Source of the DNA: Symsagittifera roscoffensis
Lineage: Eukaryota > Xenacoelomorpha > Acoela > Convolutidae
NCBI RefSeq assembly: GCF_963678635.1
Contig: NC_087065.1
Span: 40,735,430-40,799,429 of the forward strand
Reading direction: 5' to 3'
DNA length: 64,000 nt
Shown here: in pieces, positions 16,501 through 23,760 of the stretch
Layout: each line of letters begins with the position of its first letter
Numbering within the stretch: position 1 is the first letter of the stretch
Notes under the pieces: model-generated
Told to the model about the DNA's origin: nothing
The model's input: the letters and a program-made list of their open reading frames with translations, nothing else
The model's database searches: none
Made by a program: the position numbers and the translations under genes

Positions 16501-18628
16501 ATTGGTCGGCGTCGTCCAGATTCTCTACCACCAGGAAGCTCATCCAAAGATCCCGTCCTCCCATGTGGAGGACCGTTATTGGTGTTCTTCCGGCTACGTA
16601 GATAGCTCCTCGATTAACGGCGGCCAGTCGGAGATTCGTTGGAATTAGATCTTCCCGCGTGAAGCCCATTCTTTCCCAAGTTTTTATCGGCATCACACTC
16701 ACTACCGCTCCTGTGTCCAGAAGCCCTGTGACCCCGATTTTTGTTCCGTTGGTGTCGAGCAGATGTGCGGTCACATCTGCTTCATACGCAATGTGTACTG
16801 CGTCTTGTTCCATCATGGCGTCATGGCCTATCCTGCGGACTTTGAGTTCCTCTTCACCCAAATAGATTTGCCCCATTTGTTCATCATCTGTTGTTACATG
16901 AGTCCTGGTGTAGATACTGATTCCATCCACGTTCAGCATCACTTGATACGGCCCATAGACCTCTAGGTAGCGTCCATGAAGTTTCTTCATGCGAGGGCCA
17001 CCCGTCGTTAGTAGTGCTCGCACAGCTCTCGACTCGGTGCGTGGTTCCACCTGCCTCAGATAATCTGCATATGTGTCGAAATGCATCAAAGTGAACTCGG
17101 ATGGTTCACTCAGATTTCTTATTACCTGGTGTCCAGCCACGGAGATTATCGACTGTATCTTGCTTCCTTGCGGCACCATGCCGAACCTCTGACCGGAGAT
17201 CACATTAAGTTTCATGCTCAAACTGCTTGGTGCTTTCGTTTCTTCGAACTCCGTTGCTTCGAAGGTATTCAGTTGCTCCTGAAGTTTCTCATTTTCCAGT
17301 TCAAATTTCACTTTTTGCTCGATCTCTTTCGACACCAGTTCCTGCTGCACTCTATTTAGAGCATCCCTCGCGGCTGCCTTATAATCGATCTTGAAGTCAT
17401 CAGCCGCAGTTGCTGGTCCCGGCTCACGTGTCTCCTCTGTTACCGCTTGCATTTTCTTTGCCGCCAGCTCTTGAGGTTTATACTTTCTGCGTGCCTCCGC
17501 TTCACTCAAAAGTCGAGCCTTGCTGGCTTTCACTCCTGACAAAGCTTCTTCATGTCTTGGATGCTTTATGTCTGCCACTGCATCCCAGAATTGCGGACAA
17601 TCTGATTTAAAATGACCTTCCAAGTTGCAGAAGAAACACCTCGGGCCGAATTTCGCAATTAATCCTCTCATGAAATCCTCATGGTCCAATTCTGACGCAT
17701 CTTCGTCCTCGAGGCTAAAGCCTATTGCTTTCATGCCTTGTTTGTAAGCTGGGCATGCTGACACATGATGGTCCGTTGAACTGCAATTGGCACAAGAGCG
17801 TCTCTTGTCCATATCATCCCTCGGTTTGTACCAATTGTTCCCTTGGTTTGCTGGTCCGTTGTTAAAATTGCCATAATTGTTATTGTAGTATCCAGATCTC
17901 AAAGGAGGTTTCAACAAAAGATACTCTTTTGACTTGAGCCTCAACTCCTCCGGTGTTGGCGCATTGGTTGATAGTGATGTGTAATGCGTTGCTAGCATCG
18001 TACGAAGTTCATCATTCTTCACACCATCGATGAACTTTGAGGCTACGGCCAGGTTCATCCTTCGGTTTGACTCATCCGGTTGGCTGCGTCTTCTCAGCAT
18101 CTCCAAGTCATCGAGAAACTTGTCTATCGTTTCATCTTCTCGTTGCCTCCGTTTCTCGAAGCGCATCATCGCTTGGTGCCCCTGCACCCCTGATCCGAAA
18201 CGGTTTAACAAGATTTCGAAGATTTTCTCAGCTGTGTCACGCTGATATTGCTTCTTGGCCATGACACAGTTCAGGGCTGTCCCTTCCAAGTTGCTGGTGA
18301 GGGCACTGCATTCCTGTCTCTCCGACAAGTCCTCTTCCTCGAAATGCAGCTTCATTACCTCTATCCAGGTATCAATACAGCCATCAGATTCGTCTTTATA
18401 GCATCTTGGTTTCTTAAAGACTCCTCTGGACTTCTCACTGCGTTCATTGGTTCTATATAACTTTGTAAGGAATGTCTCCAAAGACCTGTTTAGGGGTTCA
18501 AATGCTGTGTCCATTGCCGTAGCATCCCTTGATTGTCCCGCCTGAGTGTCCTCACACCTCGTCAAAGGCTCTGTATGCGGTGCATCCCTGTAATCCGAAT
18601 CGCCGAGTGTTTCCCGCTTGGCCCACAT
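10592..18628 (-). CDS. Element A Gag-Pol polyprotein with C-terminal macro-like domain (2678 aa)
   Basis: Ty3/gypsy-type order: CA-like gag (~75-230); two CX2CX4HX4C knuckles (C279/C282/H287/C292 and C331/C334/H339/C344); aspartic protease (LLDTGA, D638; ILGRDF near 712); RT (~960-1180) with catalytic motif CSVDDVV (D1125/D1126) where Tyr is usual; RNase H (D1271, E1318, D1343, D1386); an unusually long ~475-aa spacer; integrase with H1895/H1900/C1930/C1933 and D1961-x58-D2020-x35-E2056; GPF-type tail (KKWRGPFM ~2193). The last ~150 residues (2525-2675) resemble an OARD1/TARG1-type macro domain. ATG at 18626-18628 overlaps gag2 by 77 nt in the +1 frame. The ORF is fully open, so the copy is young or selected, yet the RT motif is altered. 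Confidence 0.93.
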   Translation of the reverse strand: MWAKRETLGDSDYRDAPHTEPLTRCEDTQAGQSRDATAMDTAFEPLNRSLETFLTKLYRTNERSEKSRGVFKKPRCYKDESDGCIDTWIEVMKLHFEEEDLSERQECSALTSNLEGTALNCVMAKKQYQRDTAEKIFEILLNRFGSGVQGHQAMMRFEKRRQREDETIDKFLDDLEMLRRRSQPDESNRRMNLAVASKFIDGVKNDELRTMLATHYTSLSTNAPTPEELRLKSKEYLLLKPPLRSGYYNNNYGNFNNGPANQGNNWYKPRDDMDKRRSCANCSSTDHHVSACPAYKQGMKAIGFSLEDEDASELDHEDFMRGLIAKFGPRCFFCNLEGHFKSDCPQFWDAVADIKHPRHEEALSGVKASKARLLSEAEARRKYKPQELAAKKMQAVTEETREPGPATAADDFKIDYKAAARDALNRVQQELVSKEIEQKVKFELENEKLQEQLNTFEATEFEETKAPSSLSMKLNVISGQRFGMVPQGSKIQSIISVAGHQVIRNLSEPSEFTLMHFDTYADYLRQVEPRTESRAVRALLTTGGPRMKKLHGRYLEVYGPYQVMLNVDGISIYTRTHVTTDDEQMGQIYLGEEELKVRRIGHDAMMEQDAVHIAYEADVTAHLLDTNGTKIGVTGLLDTGAVVSVMPIKTWERMGFTREDLIPTNLRLAAVNRGAIYVAGRTPITVLHMGGRDLWMSFLVVENLDDADQFILGRDFVRNFDVMIDLNNGLIKIRNPDRKYVKRPINRIITDENKVPIFLDRKVKLQPGQAVVAIFRMRNLNSLSDSKQVCLVPNPNSQSSVILGRSFFVTRNGLCVSVLLNTLDTTVSIQRGKKLGYALPMRTDYEETQNLKKYSVKDCPYHANKDKILKRINELKSIHKLFSMKSETDDGLSSCSNFPERPSSYELESDKPVLPEIEHLKGKIGEEDFEKLRDLLNRNADVFSKHKADIGCCNFVEHDIELEEGAVPHREGARRMTPHKSETCRAEIEMLLEYDMKEPSKSPWACGVVMAKKKGGQLRFCCDFRYLNAVTIKDAYPIPRIDGSLSKLGDAKFFTTLDLGSAFWQVPLRKKDREKTGFACELGLYQWKRMPFGLCNATATFQRLMAQALTRVTKKYGNLVMCSVDDVVIATPTLEDHIDRLDEVFGCMKIAGLKCKPSKCEILRDSIKYLGRMVDRHGVRPDPEAVEAVLTWKAPRTDTQLLSFLGFANYYREFIKGYADKVYPMQKLMRNKGKKFEWNDEAQVAFENIKRELCEAPVLGMPTEKGMYVLDTDASVVAISGILHQEQEWNGRTVLRPIAYGSKVLSDTEMKYGAPKAERFAVVTFVEKYRAYLGSAPFKLRVDNRALSWLKTYSMDQSYIGRWILRLDGYHMIIEHRMRDKHQNADSLSKKTEFYERLEQKQANQAEIMEGFSFLDKETYEALPLTRWLDKSGHPIPGHPELPVEKAAEIKILSKEDPVPLDLLLRSNLVQQELSRMNINSLSLLDKTVQVTPQVMRMLGGLLEREVTRDDPEWTAAVALLTVSEKVKIMPSRRQHEENERDCRTIVQQLVSSIPHEILTSTSYKQKEQGSSTRKKTVTFVDQDKEGKKVEQNLLHNYLSGETNDEKNQRSQDQYPGQENLSGESEIDERIPDEKQDLKNKVLSGEFRWMRRRHRHDLEERAVSSTTSSMDDNSRNSGMDTYSDRNSSSGLELSELAIHTLLVATRARDLDREVYQDPDSDRYLIPGERVFDNAADDLETIAVSKRSISLLPQKEVVSTDLQPFKQETQPLAKIWCVKMEEDTHQPNELNSQMRVMKTYLKARYRLSDLLRAQRNDRMTSNLKRWIENGSPDKRDLEEDSYRILRQYFMQKEGRLYLNKDGVVACKRREEDRVLYKYNAIVLLQFYQTELLFRSHDQMGHQGIDKVYQRILKRFEWPGMKKACEKWVTACLSCQQVKDPRKLRFPLQSIESSEFNEVVQIDHQKICMTDNGYNQVLVMIDHFTKYAEAVPHLTASAEETCNHLINTWIARHGCPMTFQSDNGTAFVGELTKELMRRSQVAQAHSTTHHPQTNGLVERQNRTLVSMLRVYCSRYMTDWDIYLPQVMGAYNSTQHSTTGVSPHMMLTGHEKSLPLTFFYPEYEGTKTSPQVYVRDVIRRQQELNDLCRRNTQQAQARPRKRFDKKAAGAKAYSVGDYVWVFQNVIPPKGTKKLLKKWRGPFMITEVHQEGRFYRLSTGRAADYENIKPHNPSTEDWCIPADMEEGDYLMMNPACEVNEKGTREKSDGNEVVEEGTDTPLDLDPNEEIEADDETLPYAEEDWQDPEQIEVPKNLEPDLPFTIQTRQKDGTRPRKKYNPYGDDFVVDRIDLKKIVEEVVGLEEITVSQDIDIVDDHDDEWVGDWSKPEVEFDDEQQQSCEQDLTNLRVLEWLNETTSDPEETSVTIQDVDRESMKYIKTERDDPSWAAQEGRLLIAASNLDLIPGMRSTGTSMDIFVRAVGVGLTHTENLIIKKLRLARETGDLEAETGEEPKKPDIGRVVESYFNLPNEYSSNIILTDSDFILTNRTCAIAITADMSFRTALAADFKREYKNVEFFWKQRPGIGGVAALPPAASQIPGKYLCFLVTRATEKQHVDPENLVLSLTRLRDFLVEMDVKELSLPVYDPNRGRLHPRELYALVHVIFSDTNIQVYLHKKYYLSIG

Positions 18629-19550
18629 GACTCCTCCTCAGGCTTGCATGCCCCCTGTTACCGGAATCACTTCTCCCAGTCGCATGTGTGCCTTGCGTTG
18701 GTCGTTCGTTAGAGGTCTGTCTGTTCCCCGTTGAACTTGTTCTACTGTTCGGGCCCCATGTTCCATTACCCCTTGTGGCATAGCCTGATGAGCTGCCCCT
18801 GCCTCTAGTGGATCCATACGTCTTCCTCTTTTGATGTTCATTGAAGTTCACCCTCGGCTCCCTGCTGGGACCTCCCGAGTTCGGTTCTCCTTCTTTTGGT
18901 CCACTCTTGCTGCTTAGTAGCCCGTCCAACCTATCCATGATAGCCTGAGTTCGCCTCTCCATCATCGCGTCTATCTTTGTGTCAAGAGTCCCAAGAGACT
19001 GCTCTTGCTGAATTCTTAACTTCTCCATGTCGTCTCTTAAACGTAACTCTCGCTGTTCCGCCTCTCTTGTCATTCGCGACAAGTTCTTCGCCATATGCTC
19101 GTCCGTTCTTTCTTTCAAGCGTTTTTCGCTCCTGCCAACTTCTTGTCTATTGCGGTTTATTTCTTCCCGCAGACTTTCTCTTTCAATGTGAACTGCTCTT
19201 ACTAGTTCACTCATTCTTATGGACATCTGTTCATTTTGTTCTCCTAAACTGTCCACTATGTTGTTTAAGGCTTCCTCTAGTGCTGCCCCGTTATCCACGA
19301 GTGACGTCACTAGTGGTGGTGTAACCCTGTCGGTCCCAGGTAGCTTCGTGCTGGTCGAGATCCGGGCCTTGACTCTCTGCCTCGACGTCTTTTCATTATC
19401 TACCTCATTGTCCGCCAATGCGTTGCCTAGCCCTCTGATTCTACTCTCCCCAGCTTGCAGTTCTGAACTTGTCATAATCGCGAAGTCTTTTGACTGGCCC
19501 GGTGTGTTTGCCTCTGTGCTTATCGTTGTCACTACACCAAATTTGTCCAT
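18552..19550 (-). CDS. Element A gag2: coiled-coil and RG-rich protein (332 aa)
   Basis: The ATG at 19548-19550 sits in a good context (ACCATGG), and the ORF ends at TGA 18552-18554 inside the start of Gag-Pol. Residues ~105-220 form a long charged coiled coil (many E/R/Q heptads). The C-terminal third is Gly/Arg/Ser/Thr-rich and would bind nucleic acid. There are no zinc knuckles; those are in Gag-Pol. It is presumably a structural or RNA-binding partner of Gag. Its frame is -1 relative to gag1, with a slippery heptamer at the overlap, and a fused gag1-gag2 frame exists in the related element B, so a frameshift fusion is likely. A partial duplicate lies at 21074-21993. Confidence 0.75.
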   Translation of the reverse strand: MDKFGVVTTISTEANTPGQSKDFAIMTSSELQAGESRIRGLGNALADNEVDNEKTSRQRVKARISTSTKLPGTDRVTPPLVTSLVDNGAALEEALNNIVDSLGEQNEQMSIRMSELVRAVHIERESLREEINRNRQEVGRSEKRLKERTDEHMAKNLSRMTREAEQRELRLRDDMEKLRIQQEQSLGTLDTKIDAMMERRTQAIMDRLDGLLSSKSGPKEGEPNSGGPSREPRVNFNEHQKRKTYGSTRGRGSSSGYATRGNGTWGPNSRTSSTGNRQTSNERPTQGTHATGRSDSGNRGHASLRRSHVGQAGNTRRFGLQGCTAYRAFDEV

Positions 19551-20191
19551 GGTTCCAGTCTCTCTTCCGACGTATGCCTCATTCTCCTGGGTCGAACTAT
19601 TGAGGCTGACTTGAGATCCAAAGTCCCTTGCTCTTCTTCGTCCTCTTCCTCCTGGGATTCACCTTCGTTTCCTGCGCCTCCTCCCATGGTGAATGGAAAG
19701 ATGTTTCCGAAGGTGTTCTTCATTCTTTCTGAGAACGATGATGACGTTGTTTGTTTCTCAGTTCCGCCTGCCATCATAGTGTTGTCTGTCGGAGATCTTC
19801 TAGTTGCCGCTATTTCAGTTGAGATGTCGGACAGTTCCGACATCTCCTCTCGATCCAATGTCCCGGTGGAAGTGGCAAAATCATGGCCTTGTTCTACCGG
19901 AGTAGATTCACTCGCCAGCCTTCTGCCTCTCCCTTCCCGTCCATGTACTTCCTGGTTGTCGTTCATGGTATGGTCCGTATTGACCTCCACTTCTAACAGT
20001 TCTTTTCGTTCTTCTGAGGTCTTCTGACTTCTCGTTTCAACCATTCTGCCTGAAACCGTCTCCCCTTTGTCGGTCCGTGCCTGTTTGATCCAATCCACAA
20101 AAGGATCGGTCATCTTTTTTCTTTGCTCCTCAGGTATGAATTTCCTAGAGCTATTACCTCGTTTTGGTATCCTTGACCTGTCTAGACTCAT
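19532..20191 (-). CDS. Element A gag1: first ORF of the element (219 aa)
   Basis: ATG at 20189-20191 (MSLDRSRIPKRGN), stop TAG 19532-19534. Basic N-terminus, then acidic and Ser/Thr-rich, with a Glu run (EEEDEEEQ) near residue 180. It shares a short T-DPF motif with the first ORF of element B (MTDPFVDW here, LTDPFEEG there). No classical gag domain is visible. As the first ORF after the leader it is probably an N-terminal Gag extension. The last codons hold the A AAT TTG heptamer followed by GTG TAG. A 5' fragment of a second copy lies at 27282-27467. Confidence 0.7.
   Translation of the reverse strand: MSLDRSRIPKRGNSSRKFIPEEQRKKMTDPFVDWIKQARTDKGETVSGRMVETRSQKTSEERKELLEVEVNTDHTMNDNQEVHGREGRGRRLASESTPVEQGHDFATSTGTLDREEMSELSDISTEIAATRRSPTDNTMMAGGTEKQTTSSSFSERMKNTFGNIFPFTMGGGAGNEGESQEEEDEEEQGTLDLKSASIVRPRRMRHTSEERLEPWTNLV
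19538..19544 (-). promoter_or_regulatory. Candidate -1 ribosomal frameshift heptamer (A AAT TTG)
   Basis: In the gag1 frame the minus strand reads ACA AAT TTG GTG TAG. The heptamer A AAT TTG fits X XXY YYZ (X=A, Y=T, Z=G) and lies one codon before the gag1 stop. Slipping back one base places ribosomes exactly in the gag2 frame (AAA TTT GGT). Z=G is less favoured in eukaryotes. No downstream pseudoknot was tested. The gag2 ATG just upstream offers leaky scanning as an alternative. Confidence 0.55.
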
Positions 20192-20977
20192 TCTCTATTT
20201 GTCACTTCTTGATGCCTATACACTTAACTCGATTGCTAGTGACCTTATAGTTTTATTAACAATAATAATGACACAACACAATAAATTTCACAAGATTCTA
20301 TTAAATAGTGACCACGAATCCCTGTATGTTATCAGAGTACAGTTTGTATAAAATTTATTCACACTAACCGATTATCGGTCGTAAGATCCAAAAACTAGCA
20401 CAATATGATGTTATCAGTCAATTTAAAAGATAGTGTACTCACTACCCAATCAAGCACAGTTTATGTAGGTTTAAAATCAAGATCAAAAATATATATAATG
20501 ACAGAATATGAATACCTCTATGAAAAAAAACGTATGTGTAATGTACTTTTAGTCGGTCGCAGTACAATAGTCGAACTTGTCTTTTAAAGAAAAAGCTTTC
20601 CCTGCTCGGTGCTGCACCAAACAGACAAAACTTTGAAGGCAGTAATTTTCTCAAGTGGGCGTCTATCGCACCCACCGAGTACTGTGTTACCTATCTGCCT
20701 TCGGACTGCCCGAGCTAGACCTACTACAATCCTCAGGGCAGTCACTTTTCACAAAAACGTATTGGGTTACAATCCACACCAATGAATTACGCTCTTTTTA
20801 GTTTAGACTTAGTGTCGCGAATATCCGATTTCGGACCTGTTTTGTTTTGGTCTGGTTTTTATTGTAAGGCAAGTTACCAGTGCAGTCACTGATTCCTAGC
20901 CTGTCTGCTAATAACCTAATACCTCTCACTTTAGTCTTTCTTCCGTCTACCTAAGTCCTTTAATAAAATAATACCCC
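20192..20977 (-). other. Element A leader between gag1 and the TCCGGA-rich block
   Basis: About 790 bp with no convincing coding sequence, more AT-rich than the ORFs. It separates the gag1 ATG from the repeat-like TCCGGA block. A boundary at about 20235-20237 (TAG followed by CAATCGAG in sense) is where this sequence stops matching the stray copy at 27282-27467, which could mark a 3' splice site or a recombination point. No primer-binding site could be assigned. Confidence 0.5.
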
Positions 20978-21073
20978 TCCGGATTGGCACAAATAGGACC
21001 CTTCCGGACTAACAAAATCTAGACCCCTCCGGATTCGGACCCCTCCGAATTAGCAACTATAAGACCCCTCCGG
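20978..21073. repeat. Cluster of irregular TCCGGA-type short repeats
   Basis: Five closely spaced units of the form ACCC(C/T)TCCGGA or CCTCCGAATT lie here, spaced roughly 15-35 bp. Further units occur at 22053, 22290-22330, 22720-22750, 23350 and 23405 in the same leader, and as CCTCCGGAG-type units in element B (28.1-31.4 kb). The core TCCGGA is palindromic. The array is cut by the duplicated gag2 piece that begins at 21074. Confidence 0.7.
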
Positions 21074-21993
21074 TAAGGAATGTCTCCAAAGACCTGTTTA
21101 GGGGTTCAAATGCTGTGTCCATTGCCGTAGCATCCCTTGATTGTCCCGCCTGAGTGTCCTCACACCTCGTCAAAGGCTCTGTATGCGGTGCATCCCTGCA
21201 ATCCGAATCGCCGAGTATTTCCCGCTTGGCCCACATGACTCCTCCTCAGGCTTGCATGCCCCCTGTTACCGGAATCACTTCTCCCAGTCGCATGTGTGCC
21301 TTGCGTTGGTCGTTCGTTAGAGGTCTGTCTGTTCCCCGTTGAACTTGTTCTACTGTTCGGGCCCCATGTTCCATTACCCCTTGTGGCATAGCCTGATGAG
21401 CTGCCCCTGCCTCTAGTGGATCCATACGTCTTCCTCTTTTGATGTTCATTGAAGTTCACCCTCGGCTCCCTGCTGGGACCTCCCGAGTTCGGTTCTCCTT
21501 CTTTTGGTCCACTCTTGCTGCTTAGTAGCCCGTCCAACCTATCCATGATAGCCTGAGTTCGCCTCTCCATCATCGCGTCTATCTTTGTGTCAAGAGTCCC
21601 AAGAGACAGCTCTTGTTGAATTCTTAACTTCCCCATGTCGTCTCTTAAACGTAACTCTCGCTGTTCCGCCTCTCTTGTCATTCGCGACAAGTTCTTTGCC
21701 ATATGCTCGTCCGTTCTTTCTTTCAAGCGTTTTCGCTCCTGCCAACTTCTTGTCTATTGCGGTTTATTTCTTCCCGCAGACTTTCTCTTTCAATGTGAAC
21801 TGCTCTTACTAGTTCACTCATTCTTATGGACATCTGTTCATTTTGTTCTCCTAAACTGTCCACTATGTTGTTTAAGGCTTCCTCTAGTGCTGCCCCGTTA
21901 TCCACGAGTGACGTCACTAGTGGTGGTGTAACCCTGTCGGTCCCAGGTAGCTTCGTGCTGGTCGAGATCCGGGCCTTGACTCTCTGCCTCGAC
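21074..21993 (-). pseudogene. Duplicated gag2 fragment of element A
   Basis: This block matches 18466-19386 with high identity in the same orientation (a few substitutions and a one-base deletion near 21731 that breaks the coiled-coil frame). It covers gag2 from about codon 55 to the stop and the first ~50 codons of Gag-Pol. On its sense-upstream side the similarity begins immediately after TTTTTCAG, which looks like a splice acceptor; on the other side it stops at TCCGGA-rich DNA. Best reading: remnant of an internally deleted element A copy, or of a spliced RNA intermediate. Confidence 0.8.
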
Positions 21994-23760
21994 TGAAAAA
22001 CGGTATAAGAGTATTAATATAGGCTATATAAGTAATAATATTAGTAATACTAAACCCCTCCGGGATTGTTTAATATCCGAATTAAGGTGCTTAACTCGGA
22101 TATTCGCAGTTCGGTGAAGGGTCACTACAGTGCAGCACTGTCGAGCCCCCCACAGATTACTATCTTACTTTTTGTACCAAAAGGGATACAAAACTTGTTA
22201 ACGATACCCAACAGTCGATTGTTGTTGTGGTTGAGCGCCTTCTTGTTGCTCCTTGTACTGCTTGCCGGATCAGTCTCCTCCCAAGACCCTTCCGAAGTGA
22301 GCGCAAATCAGCTGACCCTTCCGGATTGAGCGCAATTTATCATTAACGTGCTTAAATGCTCAAATAACCCTACAGTACAAGCCTCACAAACGGGCTACAA
22401 AACTGATCGTAACAATCCTGACTGATATAAATGCCTGTAACAACAATATATCTATCAACAACAAACGGGGGGGTCGGATCACATCTTGTCTGGGGGGATG
22501 ATTTCTACTGATTTTTTACTTTTTTTTTTTTACTGTTTTTGGTTTTTTCGGTTATTTTTTATGTTTTTTGTTTTTCTTGGGTACTATACTACTTTTTGTT
22601 TGGTTTTATATAAAGCTTAAATTGTTTTTGGTCACGGAACGAGGGAATGGCCGATCCCCCCACCATTCCTGGTTCGTGAATTTTCGGTCTTAACTAAGTT
22701 AAAAAGCTATCCACGGTAATCCGGAAGGCTTCCGCGTTCCGAACTACCCTTCCGCCCCGGCGGTTTAGGCCTATTAAGGGCGTTAATGTGAGCATCCGCT
22801 CGGCGCGGAGTGCTCGTTAACGGTTCTGCCGGTCATGATGTTAAAAAAGAATAACACCCAGGAGCGCCATAAAAACATGTATGTAACATTCGCCCGGAAG
22901 ATACATATCGACGGAAAATAAAACTAAGTCCTAAGACGACTGGCTAACGTCTAAACAGAGCTTTATATGCTTTTCACCGTCTCTACCAAGCCAGTACTTT
23001 TCGGTGGTCTTTTCTAACATCGGGTCGACAAAAACGTTACTGCTTTCGGCTTCGGTCAAAACACTCAAATTAACTAGATTACATGCACAAATAGTGAGCT
23101 CATGGCTGGGTCTCAGTATCCCCAGACCACGAGGTCACTCCTAAAAACAGGGCTACTACTATTTATTATATTACTATTGTTTTTGTTCAGTAGATAAAAA
23201 TCATCATCTCCATCGAAGATGGATCAACCCTTTCCCCCAACTCATAGCTTCTCATCCTTATCAAAATGAATCCAGTTGTTAATTAAACTCAATTCAGGAC
23301 ATGACAAGAAGCTAAAAATTTATATAAAAGGATAAAAGTTTCAGTCCCGAAACCCTTCCGGATTCTTGAATCCACTGAATCAAGTATGTTAATCTTGATT
23401 TCTCCGTAATCCGGAAGGCTGTCTTCCACCCTTCACCGTTGTCTGCAACAGCCTTGCAACTATTGTAGCGACACAATAGTTGCAACTCGGAACGCTCTCT
23501 GTCAGCTCCGTGATTTGTTGTCGTTTTTTATCACAATTTCCGCACTTCTCGCAATCGCAGCTAATGTTGTTCTGTTGCTTTTCAGCTTTTCTGCCAAAAT
23601 GGCCGTTTCTGACGTTTCTCAGAATTGTTACGTAATCACTTCGAAAATTTAAAATTTATGAATTTCCGAATCCTTCAACCTTCACGTTTTGTTCAATCGT
23701 TCGAATAACGTTCTTAATCCTCCAAAATCAACAACTCGGAAGGCTCGCTGCTAAAAATGA
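21994..23760 (-). mobile_element. Element A 5' leader/LTR-like block, inverted homologue of 28.25-29.8 kb
   Basis: Non-coding. Many stretches are reverse complements of the element B leader: around 22686 vs 29170 (AGTTAAAAAGCTA-type segment), 22855 vs 29000 (GGAGCGCCATAAAAAC), 22975 vs 28885, 23105 vs 28770, 23220 vs 28665. It includes a T-rich tract near 22500-22620, many TCCGGA units and a conserved hairpin (22072-22104). It precedes gag in both elements, so it is probably a long LTR and/or leader, but no 3' LTR is in the window to define its ends. It is cut at 23760 by the Penelope-like element. A 16-bp direct repeat (AGGCTCGCTGCTAAA core) flanks the junction (23741 and 23765). Confidence 0.7.
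22072..22104 (-). other. Conserved leader hairpin, element A copy
   Basis: A 15-bp stem (22072-22086 with 22090-22104) and a three-base loop. On the sense strand the only non-Watson-Crick position is a G-U pair. The counterpart in element B (29727-29751) keeps an 11-bp stem, the same G-U position and a three-base loop of different sequence. Conserved pairing in otherwise diverged DNA points to an RNA structure, for example packaging, dimerisation or transcript-end signalling. Confidence 0.7.

Noticed and set aside
18638-18841. 67-codon frame overlapping gag2 that ends four codons before the Gag-Pol ATG, present in both gag2 copies
   Set aside because: It lies antiphase to a well-supported coiled-coil/RG-rich ORF; conservation between two near-identical copies is no evidence of coding.
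22066-22329. 87-codon plus-strand frame with a hydrophobic stretch in the element A leader
   Set aside because: It overlaps the conserved hairpin and repeat words and is antisense to the element; nothing supports a protein.
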